From assembly GCF_001664485.1 (NCBI RefSeq), contig NZ_CP013630.1, positions 4,576,006 to 4,640,005 of the forward strand: a DNA stretch of 64,000 nucleotides, read 5' to 3'. Under the pieces are notes generated by a model that was given only the letters and a program-made list of their open reading frames with translations, had not been told where the DNA came from and did not search any database. Shown one piece after another: positions 9,509-17,728 of this stretch. The position numbers and the translations under genes were made by a program. The DNA is from Rhizobium sp. N324 (lineage in GTDB: Bacteria > Pseudomonadota > Alphaproteobacteria > Rhizobiales > Rhizobiaceae). Numbering within the stretch: position 1 is the stretch's first letter; each line of letters opens with the position of its first letter.

Positions 9509-11115
9509 GCAAACACACCGTGCATGAACCAGCGAGGATCGAGTTCCCGGCCATAGAAACCGCGACGATAGATCCAGAAGCGATGTCCGGCCTCGTCCTC
9601 GATGCGGAAATAGTCACGCGCCTCGGCGTCATCCCCATCGATCCACCACTCCATGGCGATCCGTTCCGGCCCTTCGCTTCTTGCCACCTGATGCTGCATG
9701 CGCCGCCAGCGGAAGATCTGCGGCGGACCATCGGGCACTTCGGCAAGCATGATCTCGACCGGCTCCGGCGTTGCGAAGAGCCGCAGCGGGCGCTCCTCGC
9801 GGAAAGGAAGCTGGATGCCCTGCGCCGCCTTCCGCCTGGGAAGAGCATCCATCACGGGAACCGTGATGACGGCGCGTTCCGGCACATGGCTCTCGCGGAG
9901 CTGGAAGCTTTGCAGGCAATCCGCACCCAGCCGGGCCGAGACCCGGTCGACGAAAACAGAAAGCGAGATCTCGCCCTGACGGTCGCCCTCGAAATCCGCC
10001 TGGGCCTCGTTGAAGGGATCATGCCGCAGCACATTCAACCGCAGGATTTCGAAACCATAGCCGGCATCGAGATCGTCATAAACCGCCTGCAATCGCTCGG
10101 AAAAAAGCCCGGCAATGAATTTTGGTTCACGAAGCGGCTGCGAAGCACCGACGGAGATACGAAAGACCCTGCCGTCGACGCGGAACAGCACCAGTTCGAA
10201 CACCCGTCCACCGATCCCCCGCGTCTCCAGCGACGGCTGCAGCGACACGGCGACCTGCCGCGTGACGGCAAGGATCTGTTCTTCCGTCCCGATGGGCTCG
10301 ATCAGGCGGCTTTCGGCCGAGAGGCTGGCGACCGGACGCCGCGGCGAGACCGGCTCCTCCTCACGTCCCAGCGCCTGGTCGAGCCGCAGAAGCAGTCCCG
10401 GGCCGAACCGGCGGGTCAGCGGCGCGCGCGGTGCATCGATGACGTCGCCGATATATTTCAGGCCGAGCTTCTTCAGCGCATCGACGGTTTGTCCTTCCAG
10501 CCGCAAGGCTGCCACCGGCAAGGACATCAGCACCTGCTTCGTCTCCTCATCCTCTATCACGCCGCCTCGCCCGAAGCGCGACGCGGCCCAGGAAAGGCCT
10601 GGCGAGGATGAGATGGCGCCGCGCGCATCGATTCCCATATGAAAAAGCCGCGACAGCACATCCTTGAGAAGCGGCTTTTCCCCACCGAAGAGATGGGCGC
10701 AGCCGCTAATGTCAAGAAACAGGCCGTCCTTGCCGTCGAACGCCACCAGCGGCGTATAACGGTCGCACCAGTCGGCAATGGCCTCCAGCAGCCGGCGGTC
10801 GGCCGCCGGATCCTCTTCCGCGACCTCGAGCATTGGGTACATGGCCCGCGCTTCGGCAACGCCCTGGTCCTTTTTCAGCCCCAGCCTTTCGGCCAACTCG
10901 TCCAGCGCCGTCAGCCGCATGGCATTGTTGAGTTTGCCGGAACAGACGATAGGCGGTGCCTCAGGACGCCCTGTCGAACGCCAGGAGAGCCCCCATCGCC
11001 TGCGGGCGATGCGGTCCGTTGGCAGATGCGGAAAGCTGAGCGCCAGAATGCGCTGACTGCTCGCCTGGAGAACGAAGGAGGTTTGGCTCGGCGACGGGGA
11101 GAAATTCGCGTCCAT
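9505..11115 (-). CDS. imuB: ImuB, catalytically inactive Y-family polymerase subunit
   Basis: A 536-residue Y-family protein that acts as the hub of the ImuA-ImuB-DnaE2 mutasome. The N-terminal strand [17 protein letters not shown] lacks the acidic catalytic residues of active Y-family polymerases, as expected for ImuB. Near residue 435 the segment QLPF, followed by PLRLF, resembles a beta-clamp binding motif. ATG 11115 is preceded by a GGAG and gives a normal family length. It makes the gene overlap imuA by 155 bases in a different frame. The stop overlaps the dnaE2 start by four bases. Confidence 0.9.
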   Translation of the reverse strand: MDANFSPSPSQTSFVLQASSQRILALSFPHLPTDRIARRRWGLSWRSTGRPEAPPIVCSGKLNNAMRLTALDELAERLGLKKDQGVAEARAMYPMLEVAEEDPAADRRLLEAIADWCDRYTPLVAFDGKDGLFLDISGCAHLFGGEKPLLKDVLSRLFHMGIDARGAISSSPGLSWAASRFGRGGVIEDEETKQVLMSLPVAALRLEGQTVDALKKLGLKYIGDVIDAPRAPLTRRFGPGLLLRLDQALGREEEPVSPRRPVASLSAESRLIEPIGTEEQILAVTRQVAVSLQPSLETRGIGGRVFELVLFRVDGRVFRISVGASQPLREPKFIAGLFSERLQAVYDDLDAGYGFEILRLNVLRHDPFNEAQADFEGDRQGEISLSVFVDRVSARLGADCLQSFQLRESHVPERAVITVPVMDALPRRKAAQGIQLPFREERPLRLFATPEPVEIMLAEVPDGPPQIFRWRRMQHQVARSEGPERIAMEWWIDGDDAEARDYFRIEDEAGHRFWIYRRGFYGRELDPRWFMHGVFA

Positions 11116-11905
11116 GGGGGTTCCACTCCAGAAAAAAGCAGAGCGGGGCCGGATTGCGCCCCTTCTCCAGCGTGAGACGGAAAATCGGATTGCCGATGCT
11201 GCCGGAAAGCTTCGATCCATCCGGCAACGGCCGCAGACCGGATGGCGCCGGCTCGACATGCAGACGGAAGGCCGCACTGCTTGCCTCTTCCGCCCCGGCC
11301 TGGCGGACAAGAAAGAGCGGACGGCGGGCAGCACGCGCCCTGAGACTGAGCCTGCGGCTTTCGGTCAGGCCGAAATGGGCGGGATTGCCTCGCACTTCGA
11401 AGATGACCGCCGAAAAGGCAGCGCTTTCCACCGCGGTCTCCACCAGCCAGAGCGCCTCGTCCAGCTTGCGCGGCGCGGCATGGAAAAACCGCTCCGGGCT
11501 CAGCCCGAAATCCCGAAGCCCGGGAACATAGGGACGGCCGGCCTCCAGCGTGCCGACAGCATCGCCGATCCAGAGCAGCGGGGAAAGCCTGCCGGCATCC
11601 GCCTCTTGGCTCTGCAGCCGCGCGGCGACGGCCAGCGCCAGCCCGCTTGCCGCACCGGCATCACGCGACAGAGCGGAGCGGAATTCGGTGATCGCATCGA
11701 GCGGCAGGCCGCCTTCCAGCGCCTCATCAAGCGATTCCACCCCGAACGCCAGGGGCGGCAGACTGCGCCTCTGCCGTGTCTTGCCTCCGTCCGCCAGGGC
11801 TTCCCGCTCCGCTGCCGCAAGCGCCGGCGCGGGCTTCCCCTCCAATCTGGCGATGGTTTCGCGGAGCGCAAAAAGCCGCTCGCGCGCCAGGGCGTGCTGC
11901 GCCAT
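10961..11905 (-). CDS. imuA: ImuA, RecA-like mutasome protein
   Basis: A 314-residue protein of the ImuA/SulA-like RecA-fold family, first gene of the SOS mutagenesis cassette. ATG 11905 is chosen because GGAG lies 7 bases upstream; an upstream TTG at 11917 is possible but sits almost inside the LexA operator. The segment PPLAFGVESLDEALEGGLPL resembles the N-terminal ATPase core region of RecA-fold proteins. ImuA is thought to modulate RecA and ImuB during lesion bypass. The 3' end overlaps imuB by 155 bases. Confidence 0.88.
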   Translation of the reverse strand: MAQHALARERLFALRETIARLEGKPAPALAAAEREALADGGKTRQRRSLPPLAFGVESLDEALEGGLPLDAITEFRSALSRDAGAASGLALAVAARLQSQEADAGRLSPLLWIGDAVGTLEAGRPYVPGLRDFGLSPERFFHAAPRKLDEALWLVETAVESAAFSAVIFEVRGNPAHFGLTESRRLSLRARAARRPLFLVRQAGAEEASSAAFRLHVEPAPSGLRPLPDGSKLSGSIGNPIFRLTLEKGRNPAPLCFFLEWNPHGREFLPVAEPNLLRSPGEQSAHSGAQLSASANGPHRPQAMGALLAFDRAS

Positions 11906-11925
11906 GGCGTTCTCCAATCCGTCTT

Positions 11926-11940
11926 GTTCCTGTTATGTTC
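11926..11940. promoter_or_regulatory. LexA (SOS) operator GTTC-N7-GTTC upstream of imuA
   Basis: GTTC at 11926-11929 and GTTC at 11937-11940 are separated by exactly 7 bases, the direct-repeat LexA site described in alphaproteobacteria. It lies 21 bases before the imuA ATG and overlaps the region where a start-proximal promoter (TTGACT at 11967-11972, -10-like ATCTAT, both on the reverse strand) would place the transcript start. Confidence 0.82.
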
Positions 11941-12066
11941 TTATAGATTCCAGAGAGCTAATGAAGAGTCAACGGCCATTTTCTATGAATTTATTCCTGC
12001 CTTTGATTCCGCACTCGAAAACCGGCGATAAAGGTTCTATATGGGCCCGCAAAGGAAGGAATATTC

Positions 12067-12504
12067 ATGGCCCGCATAGACCAGAGCGATGATTGGCGGG
12101 ACCGCCATGCGCCGACGATCAGCACCTTCGAGTCGCTGGCCATGGAGGCCTATAGCCATCTGCCGGATGAATTTCGCCGGTTGACGACCAACCTCACGAT
12201 CGAGATCGAAGACTTCCCCGATGACGATGTTTTCGAGGACATGGCGTTGGAAACCCCTTTCGATCTGCTCGGCCTTTTCGAAGGCAGGGGCATTTCCGAA
12301 CGTTTCACGGTGGAAACCGGCGAGATGCCGAACCGCATCCGCCTCTACCGGCGCCCCATTCTCGATTACTGGGCCGAGAATGACGAGACGCTCGGCGATA
12401 TCATCACCCACGTCCTGATCCACGAAATCGGCCACCATTTCGGGCTGAGCGACGACGATATGGAGCGGATCGAGGCAAGCGCTGAGGAAGCCGCCGAGCG
12501 CTAA
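12067..12504 (+). CDS. Small zincin-like metallopeptidase family protein (DUF1025 type)
   Basis: A 145-residue soluble protein with HEIGHHFGLSDDDM: His119, Glu120 and His123 form a HExxH zinc site followed by the LSDDDM tail typical of the PF06262 'Zincin_1' family. No signal peptide or membrane segment is visible. The physiological substrate of this family is not known. ATG 12067 has a good ribosome site (AAGGAAGGAA). It is divergent from imuA and shares about 160 bases of upstream sequence with it, so the LexA operator might influence both. Confidence 0.8.
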   Translation: MARIDQSDDWRDRHAPTISTFESLAMEAYSHLPDEFRRLTTNLTIEIEDFPDDDVFEDMALETPFDLLGLFEGRGISERFTVETGEMPNRIRLYRRPILDYWAENDETLGDIITHVLIHEIGHHFGLSDDDMERIEASAEEAAER

Positions 12505-12546
12505 CGCATCGCCCGAAAAAACCGGCATCGCTCGGTGCTGTAAACC

Positions 12547-12753
12547 TTACTGCTCGGAGAGCTTCATCTCGGGATGGTAATCCTTGCCTTCGACGGTCTT
12601 GACGACCGCCTGGCCGCACTGCATCGCGCCGGTTGCGGCATTGAAGGCATAGGTCGGCGAGCCCTCCAGCGACCAGCCCTTGTTGAGGGCGGCGGTGACC
12701 TTGTGGCAGAAGGAAGCGTCGTCGGGACCGGTCAGGAAGCGGTAAAGTTTCAT
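12547..12753 (-). CDS. DUF1737 small protein
   Basis: A 68-residue protein matching the DUF1737 pattern: YRFLTGPDDASFCHKV near the N-terminus and NKGWSLEGSPTYAF in the middle. The function is unknown. Its ATG shares one base with the TGA of the CoA ester lyase gene (TGATG at 12751-12755), so it is translationally coupled to it. The coupling suggests a shared role, but that is inference. Confidence 0.75.
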   Translation of the reverse strand: MKLYRFLTGPDDASFCHKVTAALNKGWSLEGSPTYAFNAATGAMQCGQAVVKTVEGKDYHPEMKLSEQ

Positions 12754-13658
12754 CAGGCGGGCTTTCTTGCAGAAATCAGGCGAGCTTTATGAACCAGGCT
12801 TTCGGCTTGGACAAGATGCAGCCGCTCGATCATCCGCCCGCCTGAATTGATGACGTTCAAGCCATCGGAAGCCGGATCGGCAAAAGCCGATATGATCGCC
12901 TCCGCTTCCGCAATCGCTGCCGGGTCCGGGCCGAAATGCCGATTGGCGGGCTCGATCTGCGTGGGATGGATCAGCATCTTGCCGGCAAAGCCCATGGCCC
13001 GGCCCTGCAGGCATTCGGCATCGAAACCCTGCTCGTCCCTGAAATCGTTGAAGACGCTGTCGATCGCATCGAGCCCGTAAGCGCTGACCGCCAGGACGAC
13101 CTGCATCAGCCACGGCACGAGATAGGTTCGTCCCGGCTGCGGCAAGACGCCCGTTTCCTTGCGCAGATCGTTGAGGCCGACGACGAGGCAATCGAGCCGC
13201 GAGCCCGGCGTCCGGCCGGCTTCGGCGATCGCCCCGGCATTCAGCACGCCGCGCGGCGTCTCGATCATCGCCCAGATGCGCAGTTCCTCCGGCGCATCCG
13301 CATCGGCGAGCAGATCGCCTATATCGGTAATACCGCGAGGTCCCTCCACCTTGGGAAGGAGGATGGCATCGGGCAAAAGCGCCTTGACCAGATCCAGGTC
13401 CACCGGACCGAATTCGGATGACAAAGAATTGATGCGAATGATCCTTTCCTTGCCTTCAAGCGGCGGCCCCGCAAAAAAGGCGCGCAGATTTTCCCGCGCT
13501 TGCCCCTTCTTCTCGGGCGAGACGGAATCCTCCAGATCGAAAATAACCGCATCGCAATCAAGCGAATGGCTTTTTTCGAGCGCCCGGAGATTGATGGCGG
13601 GCACGCTCAGCACCGAGCGGCGCAGATTTAAGGAACGGCGAGGGGGTATTTGGCTCAT
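12753..13658 (-). CDS. HpcH/HpaI aldolase / citrate lyase beta family CoA ester lyase
   Basis: A 301-residue TIM-barrel protein of the CitE-like family (citrate lyase beta, malyl/citramalyl-CoA lyase relatives). Recognisable elements are RSVLSVPA at the N-terminus, DAVIFDLEDSV (metal-binding acidic cluster) near residue 37, PKVEGP near 102, IETPRGVLNA near 132 and GKMLIHPTQIEPAN near 228. It probably cleaves or forms a C-C bond next to a CoA thioester such as malyl-CoA; the exact substrate cannot be read from sequence. It has no citrate lyase alpha or gamma gene beside it, so it is not part of a citrate lyase complex. Confidence 0.82.
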   Translation of the reverse strand: MSQIPPRRSLNLRRSVLSVPAINLRALEKSHSLDCDAVIFDLEDSVSPEKKGQARENLRAFFAGPPLEGKERIIRINSLSSEFGPVDLDLVKALLPDAILLPKVEGPRGITDIGDLLADADAPEELRIWAMIETPRGVLNAGAIAEAGRTPGSRLDCLVVGLNDLRKETGVLPQPGRTYLVPWLMQVVLAVSAYGLDAIDSVFNDFRDEQGFDAECLQGRAMGFAGKMLIHPTQIEPANRHFGPDPAAIAEAEAIISAFADPASDGLNVINSGGRMIERLHLVQAESLVHKARLISARKPA

Positions 13659-13771
13659 CGATCATTAGTGCCAAGCTTCGCAAAGCCGGGCAAGACAACA
13701 AAAAGCCATGCTTGCCTTGCAGAGAAGAAAAAGAAGGACACATTCCTTTCCGTAGAAAGGTACCAAACCCC

Positions 13772-14005
13772 ATGCAGAACATTCGCTCCATCTTCTTCAT
13801 GCTTGCCGGCGCCAGCGTTTTCGTGGCCATGCTGCTTCTCACCTTCTCGGTGACGCTTGCCGTCGGCGGCATTCTGACCGTGCTGATGGTCGGCCGCGCA
13901 CTGTCGCTGAAGATGAAGCCCGCTCCGGTCCGCGCCAAGGCAAACAATGGCCAACGCGAAATGCGGATCTGGAACGACGGCCGCGGCACGATCATCGATC
14001 TCTAA
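13772..14005 (+). CDS. Small membrane protein, unknown function
   Basis: A 77-residue protein. The first half (about residues 6-45) is strongly hydrophobic, enough for one long or two short membrane segments, and the second half is basic and polar, ending WNDGRGTIIDL. ATG 13772 is preceded by GAAAGG; an in-frame ATG at 13712 would add a hydrophilic extension with no better ribosome site. It looks like a conserved rhizobial hypothetical; no function is suggested. Confidence 0.6.
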   Translation: MQNIRSIFFMLAGASVFVAMLLLTFSVTLAVGGILTVLMVGRALSLKMKPAPVRAKANNGQREMRIWNDGRGTIIDL

Positions 14006-14112
14006 GCCGCTTCACGCGAAAAACCGACCGACATTGTCGGATCATGCGTCCATGCTACGTCCTTGAAGCAGCCAGGCATCCAGCCGGCGCTTGAAAACGA
14101 TGGAGGACGAGC

Positions 14113-14532
14113 ATGAATGCGACGGAAAACAATCCGGTCAAGATGCCGCCGGTCAAAAATGGCCTGCTGCCCTATCTGACGGTCGGCGGCGCTGTGAAAG
14201 CCGCAGAATTCTACAAGAAAGCTTTCGGCGCCGAAGAAGCCTATATCGTGCCGGTCGACGAAAGCGGCCGGACGATGCATGTGCATCTCTACATCAACGG
14301 CAGTTCCCTCATGCTGTCGGATGCCTATCCGGAATACGGCCACCCCTTCAAAGGCCATGAAGGCTTCGCCATCCAGCTGGTTATCGACGATATCGATTTC
14401 TGGTGGGATCGCGCCGTCGCTGCCGGCGCCGAAGTCGTCATGCCGGTCGAACTGATGTTCTGGGGCGACCGTTACGGCCAGCTTCGCGACCCGTTCGGCG
14501 TGCTCTGGGGCCTGAACGCGCCGACCAAATAA
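14113..14532 (+). CDS. VOC-fold protein (PhnB / glyoxalase-bleomycin resistance superfamily)
   Basis: A 139-residue protein of the vicinal-oxygen-chelate superfamily, PhnB-like subgroup. It has the opening PYLTVGGAVKAAEFYKKAFG, a middle IDDIDFWWDRAVAAGA and the closing DRYGQLRDPFGVLWGL, with the usual two beta-alpha-beta-beta-beta modules. Such proteins bind diverse small molecules, sometimes with a metal, and the ligand here cannot be predicted. ATG 14113 follows GGAGGACGAGC. Confidence 0.8.
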   Translation: MNATENNPVKMPPVKNGLLPYLTVGGAVKAAEFYKKAFGAEEAYIVPVDESGRTMHVHLYINGSSLMLSDAYPEYGHPFKGHEGFAIQLVIDDIDFWWDRAVAAGAEVVMPVELMFWGDRYGQLRDPFGVLWGLNAPTK

Positions 14533-14552
14533 CCCGACATATTTAACGGGCA

Positions 14553-14585
14553 GGCCGCGCGAAACGTCGCGTGGCCCCCATTTTT
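14553..14585 (+). terminator. Rho-independent terminator after the VOC gene
   Basis: A nine-base-pair stem (GGCCGCGCG pairing with CGCGTGGCC, one G-U pair), a six-base loop, and a CCCATTTTT tail 21 bases after the stop. Confidence 0.75.
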
Positions 14586-14667
14586 CAAAGATTCTCCTTC
14601 ATTTCGGCGAAAAACTGGACTAGATGCACATTCAGGAAAGTAGATTTGCTGAAATGGAGCATGCGTC

Positions 14668-15276
14668 ATGGATAAATTCGTGAAGCTCACGGGCGTTGCA
14701 GCGCCCCTGCCGGTCGTCAATATCGACACCGACATGATCATTCCGAAAGATTATCTGAAGACCATCAAGCGCACCGGCCTCGGCACCGGCCTTTTCGCCG
14801 AAGCCCGTTATAACGAAGACGGCTCCGAAAATCCGGATTTCGTGCTGAACAAGCCGGCCTACCGCGATGCCAAGATCCTGGTTGCCGGCGACAATTTCGG
14901 CTGCGGCTCCTCGCGCGAGCACGCGCCATGGGCATTGCTCGATTTCGGCATCCGCTGCGTGATCTCCACCAGCTTCGCCGATATTTTCTACAACAACTGT
15001 TTCAAGAACGGCATCCTGCCGATCAAGGTCAGCCAGGAAAATCTCGACAAGCTGATGGACGACGCCTCGCGCGGTTCCAACGCCATCCTCACCGTCGACC
15101 TTGAGAACCTCGAAATCACCGGCCCCGATGGCGGCTCGATCAAGTTCGATCTCGACGAGTTCAAGCGTCACTGCCTGCTGAACGGTCTCGACGACATCGG
15201 CCTGACGCTGGAGAAGGGCAAGGCGATCGACAGCTTCGAAAAGAAGAACGCCGCTTCGCACCCCTGGGCGGCTTAA
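14668..15276 (+). CDS. leuD: 3-isopropylmalate dehydratase small subunit
   Basis: A 202-residue LeuD, the small 'swivel' subunit that with LeuC isomerises 2- to 3-isopropylmalate in leucine synthesis. The family motifs are clear: [14 protein letters not shown] near the N-terminus, [17 protein letters not shown] (about 73-89) and the [16 protein letters not shown] segment. ATG 14668 is preceded by GGAG at about 14657. leuC is not in the window; leuB lies 1.2 kb downstream in the same direction, separated by a convergent gene and a terminator, so the two are not one operon. Confidence 0.95.
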   Translation: MDKFVKLTGVAAPLPVVNIDTDMIIPKDYLKTIKRTGLGTGLFAEARYNEDGSENPDFVLNKPAYRDAKILVAGDNFGCGSSREHAPWALLDFGIRCVISTSFADIFYNNCFKNGILPIKVSQENLDKLMDDASRGSNAILTVDLENLEITGPDGGSIKFDLDEFKRHCLLNGLDDIGLTLEKGKAIDSFEKKNAASHPWAA

Positions 15277-15301
15277 GCGCTCTCCAATAAATTCTCGATC
15301 A

Positions 15302-15328
15302 AGCCGGGCTTTGCCCGGCTTTTTCTTT
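15302..15328 (+). terminator. Rho-independent terminator after leuD
   Basis: AGCCGGGC and GCCCGGCT form an 8-bp stem with a TTT loop, followed by TTTTCTTT. Confidence 0.85.
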
Positions 15329-15337
15329 GATCTCAGC

Positions 15338-16279
15338 TCAGAGAAACTTTTCTTTCCAGAGCCTCAGCTTTTCGAGCGATACGCCGATGCCGCCGCAGAC
15401 TTCGATGAGCGGATTGTCGAAGCGGGCAAGCAGCCCGGCGTGCACATCGGCAACGGCAAGGGCCGCACCGCAGGCAGGCTCGACCAGAATGCGCTGCGCA
15501 TCGGCAAATTTCAGGCAGGCGGCAACGGCATCGGCATCGCTGACGACAATGCTTTCGATCGGATGCCGTTTCGGCAGATCGAAGACATGCTGCGCCACCT
15601 GCCGCGCGCCGAGCGAGGTGGCAATCGAGGTGATGGCAGGCAGGGTGATGCGTTCATTCGCCCTGAGGCTGGCGTTCAGCGAGGCCGCGCCTTCCGTTTC
15701 GACGGCGATCACCGGCACATCGGCAAGCCCGTTGCGCTTCAGCCCCTCGACAATGCCGGCAAGCAGGCCGCCGCCGCCAACGCTGGTGACGACGCAATCG
15801 AATTTCGCACCCTTGGCCACCACCTCGTCGATCAGCGTCGCATGGCCATCCCACAGCAGCGGATGGTCGAAGGGATGCACATAACTCGCCTTGCGGCTCT
15901 CCGCGAGTTCGATTGCATGGGCATTGGCTTCGTCGAAAACCGCACCATGTACGAGCACATTCGCGCCGGTTGCGGCAATCACCTGCCGGACATCGGCCGC
16001 CGTCGTTTCCGGCACGACGATGGTGACCGGCACGCCGAGTGCCCGGCCGGCATAGGCCGCGGCGATACCGGCATTGCCGCCGGACGCGCAGAAGATCTCG
16101 CGCGCGCCATTTTCCACCGCGTGCTGGCAAAGCCGGCCGACGCCGCGCAGCTTGAAGCTGCCGGAAGGCTGCAGCGCATCGAGCTTCAGCCAGAGCCGTT
16201 TGCCGCTGGCGCTGTAGCCAGGCGCGGTCTGAACCAAGGGCGTATCGAGATGGAGCGGTGCGAAAGGCATGGGAAACAT
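15338..16279 (-). CDS. PLP-dependent serine/threonine dehydratase-like enzyme
   Basis: A 313-residue fold-type II PLP enzyme. Lys43 in PSGSFKLRGVG is the Schiff-base lysine, SVGGGGLLAG is the phosphate-binding glycine loop, and the C-terminal PACGAALAVAD plus VCGGIGVSLEKL resembles eukaryotic-type L-serine/L-threonine dehydratases more than biosynthetic IlvA (there is no C-terminal ACT domain). It likely deaminates serine or threonine to a 2-oxo acid and ammonia. The start is uncertain: ATG at 16279 or 16270, neither with a strong ribosome site; an upstream in-frame ATG at 16393 adds a non-homologous cysteine-rich extension and was not used. Confidence 0.8.
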   Translation of the reverse strand: MFPMPFAPLHLDTPLVQTAPGYSASGKRLWLKLDALQPSGSFKLRGVGRLCQHAVENGAREIFCASGGNAGIAAAYAGRALGVPVTIVVPETTAADVRQVIAATGANVLVHGAVFDEANAHAIELAESRKASYVHPFDHPLLWDGHATLIDEVVAKGAKFDCVVTSVGGGGLLAGIVEGLKRNGLADVPVIAVETEGAASLNASLRANERITLPAITSIATSLGARQVAQHVFDLPKRHPIESIVVSDADAVAACLKFADAQRILVEPACGAALAVADVHAGLLARFDNPLIEVCGGIGVSLEKLRLWKEKFL

Positions 16280-16439
16280 CCGTGGACATGGAAGGTAAGA
16301 CGCCGTTCTAGCCCGTTTGCAGGCGCAGGAGCAATCATCACGACCGGGAGCGAAGCGTACCGATTCACCGCTTCTCTCGCTTGAAATGCCCATTTCCGGG
16401 GTCTAAGAAACCGCAACTTGTTTTTCCCAGGAGGGTTTC

Positions 16440-17552
16440 ATGACTGTGCGCAATCTTTTCCTGCTGCCGGGTGACGGCATCGGTCCCGAGGCCATGGGCG
16501 AGGTCCGCAAGATCATCGCCTATATGAACGAGGCAATGAATGCCGGTTTCGTCACCGACGAAGGCCTTGTCGGCGGCTCTGCCTATGATGCGCATGGCGC
16601 GGCGATCTCGGAAGCCGATATGCAGAAGGCGCTGGCCGCCGATGCCGTTCTCTTCGGCGCCGTCGGCGGCCCGAAATGGGATAGCGTGCCTTACGAGGTG
16701 CGCCCGGAAGCCGGCCTGTTGCGGCTGCGCAAGGATCTGCAGCTGTTTGCCAACCTGCGTCCTGCCATCTGCTATCCGGCCCTTGCCTCGGCCTCGTCGC
16801 TGAAGCCGGAACTGGTCGAAGGCCTCGACATTCTGATCATCCGCGAACTGACGGGCGGCGTCTATTTCGGCGAGCCGAAGGAGATCATCGATCTCGGCAA
16901 CGGCCAGAAGCGCGGCATCGACACCCAGGTCTACGACACTTACGAGATCGAGCGCATCGCCGGCGTCGCCTTCGAAATGGCCCGCACGCGCCAGAACCGC
17001 GTCTGCTCCATGGAAAAGCGTAACGTCATGAAGTCGGGTGTGCTCTGGAACCAGGTGGTGACCGAGACGCACAAGGCGAAATATTCCGACGTCCAGCTCG
17101 ACCATATGCTCGCCGATGCCGGCGGCATGCAGCTGGTGCGCCAGCCCAAGCAGTTCGACGTCATCGTCACCGACAATCTCTTCGGCGACATGCTCTCCGA
17201 CGTCGCCGCCATGCTGACCGGCTCGCTCGGCATGCTGCCGTCGGCCTCGCTCGGCGCGCCGGACGGCAAGACCGGCAAGCGCAAGGCGCTCTACGAGCCG
17301 GTGCACGGCTCGGCTCCCGACATCGCCGGCAAGGGCATTGCCAATCCGATCGCCATGATCGCCTCCTTCGCCATGTGCCTGCGTTACTCCTTCAATCTGG
17401 TGAAGGAAGCCGACGACCTGGAAAAGGCGATTGCCAACGTGCTCGACAAGGGCATCCGCACCGGCGACATCATGGCCGATGGCTGCAAGCAGGTCGGCAC
17501 CGTCGAGATGGGCGATGCGATCCTCGCCGAGTTCAAGGCGTTTTCCGCCTGA
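16440..17552 (+). CDS. leuB: 3-isopropylmalate dehydrogenase
   Basis: A 370-residue NAD-dependent beta-hydroxyacid oxidative decarboxylase of leucine synthesis. It shows [14 protein letters not shown] at the start, AVGGPKWD near 77-84, the substrate-binding ELTGGVYFG, and the NAD-loop segment [19 protein letters not shown] near 285-303. ATG 16440 follows the ribosome site AGGAGGG. A near-consensus parS site begins 2 bases after the stop, followed by a terminator. Confidence 0.96.
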   Translation: MTVRNLFLLPGDGIGPEAMGEVRKIIAYMNEAMNAGFVTDEGLVGGSAYDAHGAAISEADMQKALAADAVLFGAVGGPKWDSVPYEVRPEAGLLRLRKDLQLFANLRPAICYPALASASSLKPELVEGLDILIIRELTGGVYFGEPKEIIDLGNGQKRGIDTQVYDTYEIERIAGVAFEMARTRQNRVCSMEKRNVMKSGVLWNQVVTETHKAKYSDVQLDHMLADAGGMQLVRQPKQFDVIVTDNLFGDMLSDVAAMLTGSLGMLPSASLGAPDGKTGKRKALYEPVHGSAPDIAGKGIANPIAMIASFAMCLRYSFNLVKEADDLEKAIANVLDKGIRTGDIMADGCKQVGTVEMGDAILAEFKAFSA

Positions 17553-17554
17553 TA

Positions 17555-17570
17555 TATTTCACGTGAAACA
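17555..17570. promoter_or_regulatory. parS: parS-like ParB binding site behind leuB
   Basis: TATTTCACGTGAAACA matches the widely conserved chromosomal parS 16-mer TGTTTCACGTGAAACA at 15 of 16 positions. It lies in the leuB-PAP2 intergenic gap, about 39 kb from parAB. Confidence 0.75.
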
Positions 17571-17574
17571 GTTC

Positions 17575-17607
17575 AGCCCTTCGCATCACGCATGCGGAGG
17601 GCTTTTT
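17575..17607 (+). terminator. Rho-independent terminator after leuB
   Basis: AGCCCTTCGCAT pairs with ATGCGGAGGGCT (one T-G wobble) around a five-base loop, followed by TTTTT. Confidence 0.82.
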
Positions 17608-17728
17608 CGTGAAAGCGGAGATGCCTGAACGGTGGTCGGTCGAATTCTCCGAAACGGACTATTCTCAGCCACAATCTCGTGTATTTTTGCGCCGAATTCT
17701 AACCCGGCAAATTCGAACGGACGACGGA

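Noticed and set aside
9505..11334. Longer ImuB starting at 11334
   Set aside because: The extra 73 residues are an antisense-like Arg/Ser-rich stretch within imuA and lack family similarity.
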